Positions 43,828 through 52,775 of a stretch of 64,000 bases of DNA are shown here, piece by piece. Made by a program: the position numbers and the translations under genes. Where the stretch lies: assembly GCA_900491605.1 (NCBI GenBank), contig UESW01004759.1, positions 137,366-201,365 on the forward strand, given 5' to 3'. Position 1 is the first letter of the stretch. Every line of letters starts with the position of its first letter. Under the pieces are notes generated by a model. The model was not told the origin of the DNA. It made no database searches and saw only the letters and a program-made list of their open reading frames with translations. This DNA is from Calamus simplicifolius. Taxonomy: Eukaryota; Streptophyta; Magnoliopsida; Arecales; Arecaceae.

Positions 43828-46766
43828 TTAAAGGCCGGGAACCACATCAGTTCTAGAGGAACCCTCGGTTACATCCGCAGAGGTGTGACTAGATTCGCCT
43901 TTCTCCAATGCCTTTGCCCCTTCAGCGGCAGTTTGCGATCGTCCTTCAAAAGCTGCGGCTTCGCTGGGACCCGAGGCGGCACCAGGATCGGTATCAGAGA
44001 CGTCGACATATTCATCCTCCTCTTCTCCTTCGGACTCACCGGCATCAGGAGCTTCAGTATCCAGAAAAGAGAGATCTCATTCCGGGTGCTCACTGGATAT
44101 CTTGTCTTTGCACTCTTCCATTCCAAGTTGGAAGGCGTCAACGCCGATTACGTCCTATTCCCCCTTGAGTATGGCGAGCTGCACCTTAGCCTCAGCAACT
44201 TGCTTCTCAGCCTCCGCAACTTGAGCCCGCAGAATAACGTTTTGCTCCTCGAACTCGCCGGCCCGCACCTCGAGTTCTGAGCTCTTATTGCGGCTAGACA
44301 CGAGCTCGCCTTGGAGAGCCCGATTCTCCAACCTTAATTTTGTCATCTGCAAAAAAAATCAGTCGGCATCACAAGAGACCAACAAAAGAAACTAAAAAGG
44401 GGGGGATGAGATCGTACCTCCTCCTCTCGCCTGGCCAACCTTTTGGTCAGCTCCTCGGCCTCACCCCTGGCCCTTGTTCTATCAGCTTCGACCAGCTCGA
44501 TCCTCTCCTGGAGAACATTAATCCTTGACTGTTTGGCTTTGACCTCACCTTGGGCTTTGGATAGCTCGTTGCTCACCCGGGCCATCATCCCTTGGTGCCA
44601 TTTAGCGCTGGCCCTTAAGTCGGCGATTTCGTCATCGCGCCGCTTCAGTTTCTCCTCTACCTCATCAGCATCCTGGTCAGGCGCTTTCTCTCGTCGCGGC
44701 TTCCCTTCCCAGCCGACCCAAACTCTCACTATGTTCCCACCGCATCGCCTTCACCTCCTCAGAATGTTTTGACTCAACTCTGGCCAGCTCCAAGCACACG
44801 TCCTCATTCTTCGCCAGGAGTCCCTGCAACTCCTCCACTTTGCTTTTTTGCTTAGACGCTTCGGCTAGAGTGGCCTGATACGACGCCTTCATCCCCTCCA
44901 AACCTCTGTTGCTAATGGCCAGAAGTTCCTCGAACTTCTCAGACACCTCCACTCGCGATCGGAGTTCAGCGTTGTCTCTCCTGGCCTGAATGCTGGCCCC
45001 CGTCGCCAAACTCAGACGCCAGCACATCGCCCGAGAAAGTAAGACACTCTGCAGGACAAAAGATGAGTAAAAATCCACGATTAGGTCAATCAGAAAGCAT
45101 CCACCGCCCAAGAGCGGTGACTCACCCGAGAGGCATAGGCCCGCATCATCTTCATGAGGGTCGGATTGTCAATATCAGGGAGAAGGTGGATACTTTCGGC
45201 CACTCCCTGTTGCCCAAACGCGACGTCTACCAACTCCAGATCCACAAACCTGTCCGCTAAAGGATCCGCGCCCGGATACAAGGCCGACCTCATCAAGGCA
45301 GAAAATGCCTCCTCTACACCAGCGTTCGAGCTACTGGGCTGACCATCTCCGCCCGAGGGACCAACCTGGGAGACCTCCATCTGAGAGGCCTTCAACCTCC
45401 CAGCCTCTTCTATCAGAGCCCTAGCTTGGGTTTCTTCGGACAATTCGGCCAGCCCAAGCGCCAGCCTCCCCAGAATCCTTTTTGAAGGGGTCCCCATTGC
45501 TGGACTCCCACCTTGCTGCGCCTCTTCTTCCGACCCATCTTGTCCGGTCATCATCACCTGCGTCTCCTCCGCAAGCTCTTCCGAGGCCTCTGTCTGGCCT
45601 GTTTCTTGACCCGCTACGGGCGGCCCGGCATCGCTACTCCCAGACTCCTCCCGAACCTCTCCACCAGTGGCATCTCCCCCTTGCTCCCCCACTGGGGTCG
45701 GTAGCAGCCCCGCGGAGGCGGAAGGCCCCCCAGAAACGACCACTTCCGTCGGATCCATCGCCTGTTCCTCTTTCATAGGGGACGCGACCAGACGAGCCAA
45801 CGGAGTCTCATCTGAACTATCCGATATTTCCAATACGGGAGGACAAGGGATCGCGGCTGTCCTCCCTGGATCCTCCTTCACCCCCGGCGCTCCTATCATG
45901 ACCGCTCCGGCGTCCGGCGAGCTCCTTAAGGAGGTGTGAGCCCTTTTCTCGGGCCTGCCACTATCCACGCCGCTGCTCTCCCCTGGGCGCTTGCCTCTCT
46001 TCCTCTTGGCGAGGCTCGACAATGCCGACCTCTTGGCTGTAAGAACGGAACATATGCGATTAAATCCAAACACGTTCGTCGGGTAACACGCAGCGGAGAA
46101 AGTAAAAGGGAGGACTCACCTTGCGGGTCCAGGGGGCTAAGCCCGGCGGCGAAGAGGGCCCCCTCCGATAACAGATCGTTGGCCGAAAACACTTGGCCAT
46201 TGCGGAGGACATCCAAATCTCTCTCCTCCTGCTCTGACAAAACTAGATGCGCCTCGGCATCCCGGACAAAGTTTCCCCATTTTCGTGGGAAGTCGAACCA
46301 ATATTCCCATCGGCGATGACGAATCGACTCTTCTATCCCTTTATAGAGGACGGCTTATCCACAATCACGTTAAAGGACCTCCGAGGTCCAATATATGGCC
46401 ACTCGATTTCCTCTCGGGTATCAGATGATAACAAGCACGAAAAAGAGGGAGAGTGGCGGCAATCCGAATTTGGTGGCACATTGAGATAAATCCGATGATG
46501 CTCCGCCAGCTGTTTGGGGCCACCATCATCGAACAGATGTTATAGTGAGTCATGATTTCCTTCACCAAGGGATGGAGAGGAAAACGAAAGCCTGCTTTCA
46601 AGCTGTCTTCATAAACGAAGACCCCGCTCTCCAGATCCCGCGAGACCCTATGTCCAGGCTCCGGTACTCGCAGGACGACATCTGGGGGCATGCCATACCA
46701 CTGATAAATCCTTCCCACATCCTCAGCAACGATCTCCGAAGCTACGTCGTCGGGGCTCATCGTCAT
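43828..46766 (-). pseudogene. antisense four-exon gene of T4 (gypsy-type transposon protein, long coiled coil)
   Basis: Minus strand, opposite to the T4 LTR. Exons by GT-AG signals: 46766-46120, 46036-45126, 45048-44418, 44346-43828; introns of 83, 77 and 71 bp. The codon phases on both sides of each intron agree. The N-terminus starts MTMSPDDVASEI; IYQWYGMP and GFRFPLHPLVKEIMTHYNICSMMVAPNSW (about PF04195) lie in exon 1. Exon 2 is Ser/Pro/Glu-rich, then LGRLALGLAELSEE and a block resembling NPTLMKMMRAYASR. Exons 3-4 are a coiled coil; the acidic C-terminus ends TDVVPGL at TAA 43828-43830. Defects: a frameshift near 46350, one near 44700, and a TGA at 44155. Close to 900 residues, nearly intact. 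Confidence 0.68.
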
Positions 46767-46855
46767 CTTAGCCGAGAAAAGCACCAGGCGAAACGGCAAG
46801 CATTGCGAGGGGGAAGACTCTTCAAGAAACAAAACGAAAGAATACTGCAAACACG

Positions 46856-46863
46856 TATTTATA
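46856..46863 (-). promoter_or_regulatory. TATA box of the T4 antisense gene
   Basis: On the minus strand TATAAATA (complement of TATTTATA), 90 bp upstream of the ATG at 46766, consistent with an own promoter rather than readthrough from the LTR. Confidence 0.5.
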
Positions 46864-47159
46864 GTGTGGCTATCGCTTTGCTTCCCCGCTAAGGAAGCCG
46901 CCTTAAGAAGACGAGGCGCCTCACCCGAGGCGTCCGGAACCGCCTCGACAAACGCCGTATTATTCGGGATTCGTGACGTGGTGTGCTCCCAACCGTCACT
47001 CTTGGAGGAGCCTTACCCACGAAGGCATGATGACCCTGCCGCATTAATTAGAGCATCATTGCACGGGCTGTCTAAATCAAATTGCCCCATCCAAAGCGTG
47101 CCACCTGAACTTATACTCCCTATGCCCGAACCTACGCTTCGAACTAGGAGTGGAGGGCA
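46864..47159 (+). other. T4 spacer with polypurine tract
   Basis: Upstream region of the antisense gene on one strand and purine tract on the other; 'tatactccctatgcccgaacctacgcttcgaactaggagtggagggca' is shared with T1. No ORF supported. Confidence 0.5.
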
Positions 47160-48238
47160 TGTGTTGAGGGATAAAATCGTCATTGCATTAATATCCGTGC
47201 AAGAAGGCTAAGACCGACATCATCCCTTCGTCTCTCCCGAGCTCCCATAGCTCGGCTCTCCCGAGCTTCCATAGCTCGTCCTTCCCGAGCTCCCATAGCT
47301 CGGCTCCCCCGAGCTTCGTAGCTCGTCTTCCTCCGAGCTTCCATAGCTCGGCTCTCCCGAGCTCCCATAGCTCGTCCTCCCCGAGCTTTCGTAGCTCGGC
47401 TTCCTCCGAGCTTCCATAGCTCGCTCTCCCGAGCTCCATAGCTCGTCCTCCCGAGCTTCGTAGCTCGTCTTCCCGAGCTTCCATAGCTCGGCTCTCCCGA
47501 GCTTCCATAGCTCGTCCTCCCCGAGTTTCCATAGCTCGTCCTCCCCGAGCTTCCATAGCTCGACTCTCCCGAGCTCCCATAGCTCGGCCCTCCTGAACTT
47601 CCTGTGGCTCGTTTCCCCCGAGCCTCCATGGCCCGGCTTCACTGAACGACCCACGATCCGATACTCACCTCCGCGGAACCTGACGCGGGAGAGCCTAAGC
47701 CTACTGTAACAACATCCTAGACAAAGAATCATGTTGAGAGGTGGTCTAGAACCTATCAAGGCTACCCGAGACCTACACACCTACCAGATCTCAAGCCATC
47801 AAGGAGCTCTCCTAGCCGTCGATCTCCTAACAGACAAGATATGAATCCCAACAGCCCCACAACGGCCTGATTCGATCCACCTCCGTATCCTTACAACCTC
47901 TGAACCTTCCAGAAGGCGCTTAAGATACAGGTGACAGCCTATAAATATCACGCTCGCAGATTCTCAGGTACGCGCGCGCTCACACCCCTCCTACTCACTC
48001 CTACTCTCCTGCTACTCGTCGGTGCTCTCGTCCTTCTAGAGCTTCCGATTGGCCGCCCCGAAAACTTCCTAGAGGATCTACCTCTCTGTTTTTTGATTGA
48101 TCGTCGATTTCCTCCTCACTGACTTGAGCGTCGAGGGTCTTCTGCAGATGGCCACCCCAACGCCTCGTGCGAGGACTTATGTGCAGGTCCATCCCTGAAG
48201 ATCGACTGCGCCCGAATCGAAGGATGATTCTGATGACA
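47160..48238 (+). repeat. 3' LTR of T4 (1079 bp)
   Basis: Starts TGTGTTGAGGGAT, ends GATGACA. Array of GAGCT...AGCTC units at 47216-47600; TATA box TATAAATA at 47940-47947; end block 'actgacttgagcgtcgagggtcttctgcag' shared with T1, T3 and T5. The right flank at 48239 is non-TE sequence. Confidence 0.8.
47216..47600. repeat. 24-bp CGAGCT...AGCTCG hairpin array in the T4 LTR
   Basis: About sixteen units of 'cccgagcttccatagctcgtcctc'; CGAGCT and AGCTCG are exact arms around a 5-base loop in many units. The long charged 'MGARESRAMEAR' open frames on the minus strand come only from the repeat period. Confidence 0.9.
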
Positions 48239-48799
48239 ATAATTTTAAAATCTTTTTGCAGGCTTTCAAATGTAAAAGCTCGTCGAAAGATTTCGAGCTC
48301 GCTGAGGGAAGATACCAAACTCACATACATTCGAGAATAGTCATCTAACAACAATAGGTGGCATGGTTTGCCCTCCTCCAGTTAGCTAGGCCCCATTGGA
48401 CGCCACCCCCAACGTCGGTCGAGGCCTCCAACAAGGCCAAACGAGCCGACGAGCTCGTTTGTCCATATCTTGGCTAGTTGTGAGAGCCGTTCCACTCGGC
48501 TCGTCACGGTAAGGGCCGAGACCCAAGGGTCGCCGGAGGCTCCGGTGACCCCTCCACGATAGCCGGATTCTTCCTCGGTTCCATGCCCCGAGCAAGGGTC
48601 TGGTTGACCCTTGCTTCCATCAGCATCAAGGATAGTCGTGACTGCGGCCACGGCGCTGTTTTAGGAGGAACAGAGCCATGGCATAAATACCCTATAATCC
48701 CATCAAAAACCCATATAATCGCATGATAAACCGATCAGGATAGAATAAAAATAGGCTGAGATCTTAGGATTTACTTGAAGAATCAGGCTTGAATCAAGG

Positions 48800-49127
48800 C
48801 TAAGGATGCACGGATTGAACGAGGAAGGCTTTCTTTTCACCTTCGAAGCGGACGGCGCTTACCAACAAGCCGACAAGGAGAGCGATGAGAGGAGATGCCT
48901 GTACGGTGGGGCAGATTGAAATGGAGTTCGAGCCCTCCGCTGATGGGCTAAAAAGAGCGGTGAAGGCGATGGCTTCTTCCGCAAGCAGGGCGCAGGTTAC
49001 GAAAGAAGGCGGTGGCTCTTCTAGTCCTCCGCATGCGACCAACGGCCTCACACCAAGATTCCATGGCTGGTCGGATGGCATCCTTTCAACGCATAGGCCT
49101 ATAACTTTTTTATTCATCTATATCTAA
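48800..49127. other. GC-rich coding-like patch, open on both strands
   Basis: Plus strand 48885-49127 reads MRGDACTVGQIEMEFEPSADG and on for 80 residues; minus strand 49117-48800 reads 105 residues with a hydrophobic segment (SPLIALLVGLLVSAV). I recognise neither. Base composition is like an exon of a GC-rich monocot gene. It could be an exon or a fragment of a gene; no splice partner was found. Confidence 0.3.
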
Positions 49128-49168
49128 ATCCCATTAATATAAAAGACTAGAAATATATAAAAGTTTGT

Positions 49169-49174
49169 TTTATT
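49169..49174 (-). terminator. candidate polyadenylation signal of the EF-hand gene
   Basis: AATAAA on the minus strand, about 250 bp past the stop codon at 49426-49428. A plausible plant near-upstream element; cleavage site not determined. Confidence 0.4.
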
Positions 49175-49425
49175 TATGTGAAGATAATAAAAGTCGCAAG
49201 CTTGTAACATAGCTAAATACACACAATTTAGCGGACGAGGTGAGACGAGCGATGACTAAGGACAAGACTCCAATCCCACTCCCACCGCATAAATATAAAC
49301 ATTACTTACACCCGTACACAAAAACTCGGACACGTACCCCCCCAGCCGGCTACATGGTGGAGGTAATAATAATTTCCAGAAAGATCCGGTGCTTCGCGGT
49401 GATTGTAAGAAAACACAAGCCAACA

Positions 49426-49853
49426 TCACTTCGCCTCGCCAGCGATCTTGGCGGCCTCGAGGTCGGCGGCCTTCTGGAGGAAATTCTGGCCGTCATCTTC
49501 GAGGGCGATCTGGATCGGAGACGAGCCGAGGCCGTCGGCGATGGCGAGCATGATCCGCCGCATCTCCCGCCGGAACTCCTCCCGGTCGACCGTGCCGCTG
49601 TGGTCGCAGTCGAACTGTTCGAAGATGGAGTCGTAGAGGGCGGTGACCTCCGCCGGCGGGGTCACCACGTCCACCCCGAAGTGAGTCTCCAGGAGCCGGA
49701 ACGTCTCCAGAGCCCGGCGAAGCTCCGCCCGGGAGAGGACGCCGTCGCCGTTGAGGTCCAGGGCGGCGAATCGCTCGTCAACGCTCTTCTGGAAGGCGAC
49801 CTCATCGCCGACGAACGCCCGGACCGTAGCGCCGTCCAAGACCACCACACCCA

Positions 49854-49854
<1 letters not shown>
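49426..49854 (-). CDS. two-EF-hand calcium-binding protein (142 aa), host gene
   Basis: Intact, intronless ORF from ATG 49854 to TGA 49426, the only whole host gene found. Two EF-hand loops: residues 33-44 (D33, N35, D37, G38, V39, S41, E44) and residues 82-93 (D82, D84, S86, G87, V89, D90, E93), each with the 12-residue Ca-binding pattern and Glu at position 12. The region between them is helical; the C-terminus ends FLQKAADLEAAKIAGEAK. No signal peptide or membrane segment, so probably cytosolic or nuclear. It resembles small plant EF-hand proteins of about 140-150 residues thought to act as Ca sensors; I cannot name the ortholog. GC-rich, with strong C/G at third positions. The start is fixed by the (CT)n leader just upstream. 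Confidence 0.92.

Positions 49855-49862
<8 letters not shown>

Positions 49863-49894
<32 letters not shown>
49863..49894. repeat. (CT)16 microsatellite in the 5' leader of the EF-hand gene
   Basis: Thirty-two bases of pure CT on the plus strand, GA on the transcribed sense of the gene, starting 8 bp upstream of the ATG. GA/CT tracts in 5' leaders are common in plants and bind GAGA-type factors; length is expected to vary between individuals. Confidence 0.95.
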
Positions 49895-49895
<1 letters not shown>

Positions 49896-50271
49896 ACCCC
49901 CCTCTGCCTCTGTGGAAAGTCTTTCTTGGAAAGGTGGGGTATTGGGGATTTTATTTGCGTGCGTCGGTGGAGGATATTGGGGAAATTGCGATACTGCCAT
50001 TTTGGGATCCGATGCCCTTCATTACCGCGGGCGAGAGCATTAGGGGTACCGGCGCCGCGGCTTTGAAGTCGACGTCGAAACTGATTCGAAAGTTAGTGGA
50101 GAAGACTTGCGCCTCTCGACTTTTGTTTGGTCATCAGCATGGACTTTACTTTCTTTTAAAAAATAAAAATAAAAATATATCAATCTGTTCAATTATTAAT
50201 TTGACTTGATACCAATCTTCTGCCCTTCTCTTAACATTTTTATTTTCTCTTTTTAAAATTTTTATTTTTTA
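49895..50271 (-). promoter_or_regulatory. promoter region of the EF-hand gene
   Basis: Upstream region of the EF-hand gene. A TATA-like AAATAAAAT lies at about 49949-49957 on the minus strand, roughly 100 bp before the ATG. Beyond 50130 the sequence turns AT-rich. No other motif stands out. Confidence 0.35.
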
Positions 50272-50648
50272 TAAGAATGGCAACAGTTTGAGAATGATGT
50301 AGGATAATTTATATCGATCTCGTTAAAAAAAATATCCTCATTTTTTATCTTATTAAGCTGTTATAGTTAACGAAACACAAAAATACTTAACCAAGCAAAC
50401 GGGGTATCTAGTGGTTACCCATTTGCCCATTTACATAAAAAAATAAAATTATTTTATTAAATTTATAATTTATTAAAAATTAAAAAAATAATTTTTTAGA
50501 ATAAAATAGTTTGTAGTACTAGTACAAATACTAGTACTACAAACAATAAGGATAAAAATATATTAATAAATAACAAATACCTCCATATCGCTAATATCAC
50601 CATCATCCCAATAATACAAGTAAACATTATTCGACTTTTTTGATGTAT

Positions 50649-52775
50649 CTAACAATTTACCAACACCAAATAGCAAAGTAAGAAAATATTATCATATACT
50701 AAAAAGTAATATATGCAAGATAAACGCTTACCTTCAAATTGAGTCCACAACCAACTTTGAGCACACATTAAAGCCTCCAATGTTGCAGGCAAAAGTCTAT
50801 TACGATAAGGATTCACTATTCTACCACTTGTAGAAAAAGCAGATTCAGAAGCAACTATAGTCATAGGAATAGCAAAGATATCCCTAACAACCTTTTGCAA
50901 TATGAAAAATTTTATTCCATTAGTTTTTCATCAATTCAACACATCAAAGTCATCACTATCAGGTGTTATAGACTCTTCCAAGTAGAAGTCCAACCTTATC
51001 TTGACTTTCTCCGCGGTAATATCTTGAGAAGCCAAAAATGCCTCATATCTACTTCTTTTCAGTGATGGACAATTAGACAGAAGAAACATTGAAGACGCAC
51101 TGCTAGAACTCTTTTCCTTATGCTTGCCTTTATCTCTTGACTCATACTCTATAACTAAATTGGCCATAGTTGTCTGAACTTTTTTAATTTCCAATTTGGC
51201 ACGCTCTTCCTCATAAACTAAAAGAAAATGGCATTCAAATGACTTTATCTTATACCTTGGATCCAATACATTTGCTATGCTCAGTACGCCTTGAATGTCA
51301 TCCCAATACTTGTTAAACTTCTCTGTCATCGCCAATGACATATCCTTTCTTTCTTGTCTTGCAGATGTCATCCACTTATAAAGTGACAACTTAATCTCAA
51401 TGATCTCCATAAAAAAAGATTAGCAGTAGGATATTTCAAGCCAGAGAACAAAACAGTAACATTATAGAAATTCTTTAGTCTTTTGCACAATTCACTAGCA
51501 ACATCCCAATCCTCCTTTGAAGGTAAACAAGTATACTAAGAATCACGTTGCTTCAAGCGAGAGAAAACATCTCGATATTCTAAAGCAGTATTAAGCATCA
51601 AATATGTAGAATTCCATCTAGTTTTGCAATCTAAAACTAGTTTCTTAGTACATGCTATATTCAGTTTCCTTGCAATTTTCTCAAATTTTTCTATTCTCTT
51701 AGGGGAACTCATCCAAAACACGACACTATCATGCACATTTTCAATTCTACTCTTAAACTTGCTAAGCCCCTCTTTCACAATCAGATTTAAAATATGTGCA
51801 GCATACCTCATATGAAAAAGCTGTCCCCCTAAAATAAGTGCACCTCGATCAATCTTACTTTTTATCTTTGAAATCATGTTATCATTTGTACTACAATTAT
51901 CAACAGTCAAGGTAGACAACTTACGATCAATATTTCAATCCACCAATGTCTCCATAAGTTTGTCATACAGAACGTCAGAGGTATTTGGAGCAGGCATGTA
52001 AATAAACCTATCAAATTCAAATAATTACAATATTAACATAACAGATATAAGATTAAAGTAAGAAGTAATAAAGAAATAAATTAGTACCTCAATATGCAAT
52101 TTCTTAACACCCAATCATCATCAATGTAATATGTCGTGACCACCATGTAATGCTTTCTTTGATTTGAAGAAGTCCACATATCATAGTGATGGAAACTCTA
52201 CTTTTGATTTGGTTAAGAAGACTCATTACCTTAGTTTTCTCAAGGCGATATATCTTCAAAATATCTTTCTTTACTGTATTTCTTGTCACCATCTTAAACA
52301 ATGATTGCAGATTATGGCAAAAAAATTTAAATCCTATATGGTCAACCATGGAGAGTGGATACTCATGCAAAATTATCATAGCTGCAAGGTTTTTTCTTGA
52401 AACCCTGGATTGAAAGCATGTAAAGCAAGATTAGGGCTACCTTCCATCAACTTACTTGAACTAGCTGACGTTAATATTTGTTTTATATCTTTTGTGGTTC
52501 AAAAGAGGCATCTCTTACAATGTTCACGCAAATGGGAGGTGCTATCATTGGGTCCTCCACCCAATTTCTTTTGACAGTAGTTACAATGGCCTTCAAACTC
52601 CCATTAATCATTTTGCATTCAAAATGGTTCCAACTTCAGATCGTAAACACCTTGTTGGAGGAATAGAGTTAGTGGTTTGCGTTTCAGGAGTTGAAGAATA
52701 TCTAATGGAGTCATCTAATGTGTTAGTGTTAGATGTATCAATATCATCATTTGATTATTCTCGATTGGTCTCCAT
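50649..52775 (-). pseudogene. hAT transposase, broken
   Basis: The start at 52775 (METNRE) is soon interrupted by a TAA. The BED-type zinc finger reads SEVWNHFECKM, CNYCQKKL and HLREHCKRC (about 52490-52640). Then pieces of the catalytic domain: 52379-52104 (ILHEYPLSMVDHIGFKFF), 51919-51536 (LTVDNCSTNDNM with a catalytic-type Asp, MRYAAHILNLIVKEGL, LDCKTRWNSTYLML), 51410-50931 (NKYWDDIQGVLSIANVLDPRYKI) and the dimerisation domain 50900-50725 (DIFAIPMTIVASESAFSTSGRIVNPYRNRLLPATLEALMC). Several stops and shifts; not functional, but domain order is complete. Confidence 0.88.

Larger units (their letters stand above)
42594..48238 (+). mobile_element. T4: Tat-type Ty3/gypsy element, 3' part with antisense gene
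   Basis: Plus orientation: left remnant (42594-43415), hairpin array (43420-43556), a multi-exon gene on the minus strand (43828-46766), purine tract (AGGAGTGGAGGGCA, about 47145-47159) and 3' LTR 47160-48238. The 5' LTR, gag and pol are absent; the left junction is inside K1 integrase and the right flank is not K1, so a rearrangement has occurred. GC content is markedly higher than in the neighbouring copia DNA. Confidence 0.75.
48239..49425. other. low-copy region beside the EF-hand gene, no gene confirmed
   Basis: Not recognisably transposon. It contains a splice-acceptor-like stretch 'atctttttgcag' at 48249-48260 and two GC-rich, coding-like patches: minus strand 48382-48651 (89 residues, Gly/Ser-rich, no known motif) and 48820-49117 (open on both strands). 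Neither is recognised. The 3' untranslated region of the EF-hand gene lies at its right end, with a candidate AATAAA on the minus strand at 49169-49174. Confidence 0.45.

Noticed and set aside
47180..47780. Long minus-strand frames rich in Arg, Glu, Ser and Gly (up to 186 residues)
   Set aside because: They lie wholly in the 24-bp tandem array of the T4 LTR; a period divisible by three keeps all frames open. No domain, no independent start or neighbour.
49240..49896. 218-residue plus-strand frame over the EF-hand gene
   Set aside because: Shadow of the GC-rich EF-hand ORF on the other strand; ends in the CT microsatellite and has no domain.
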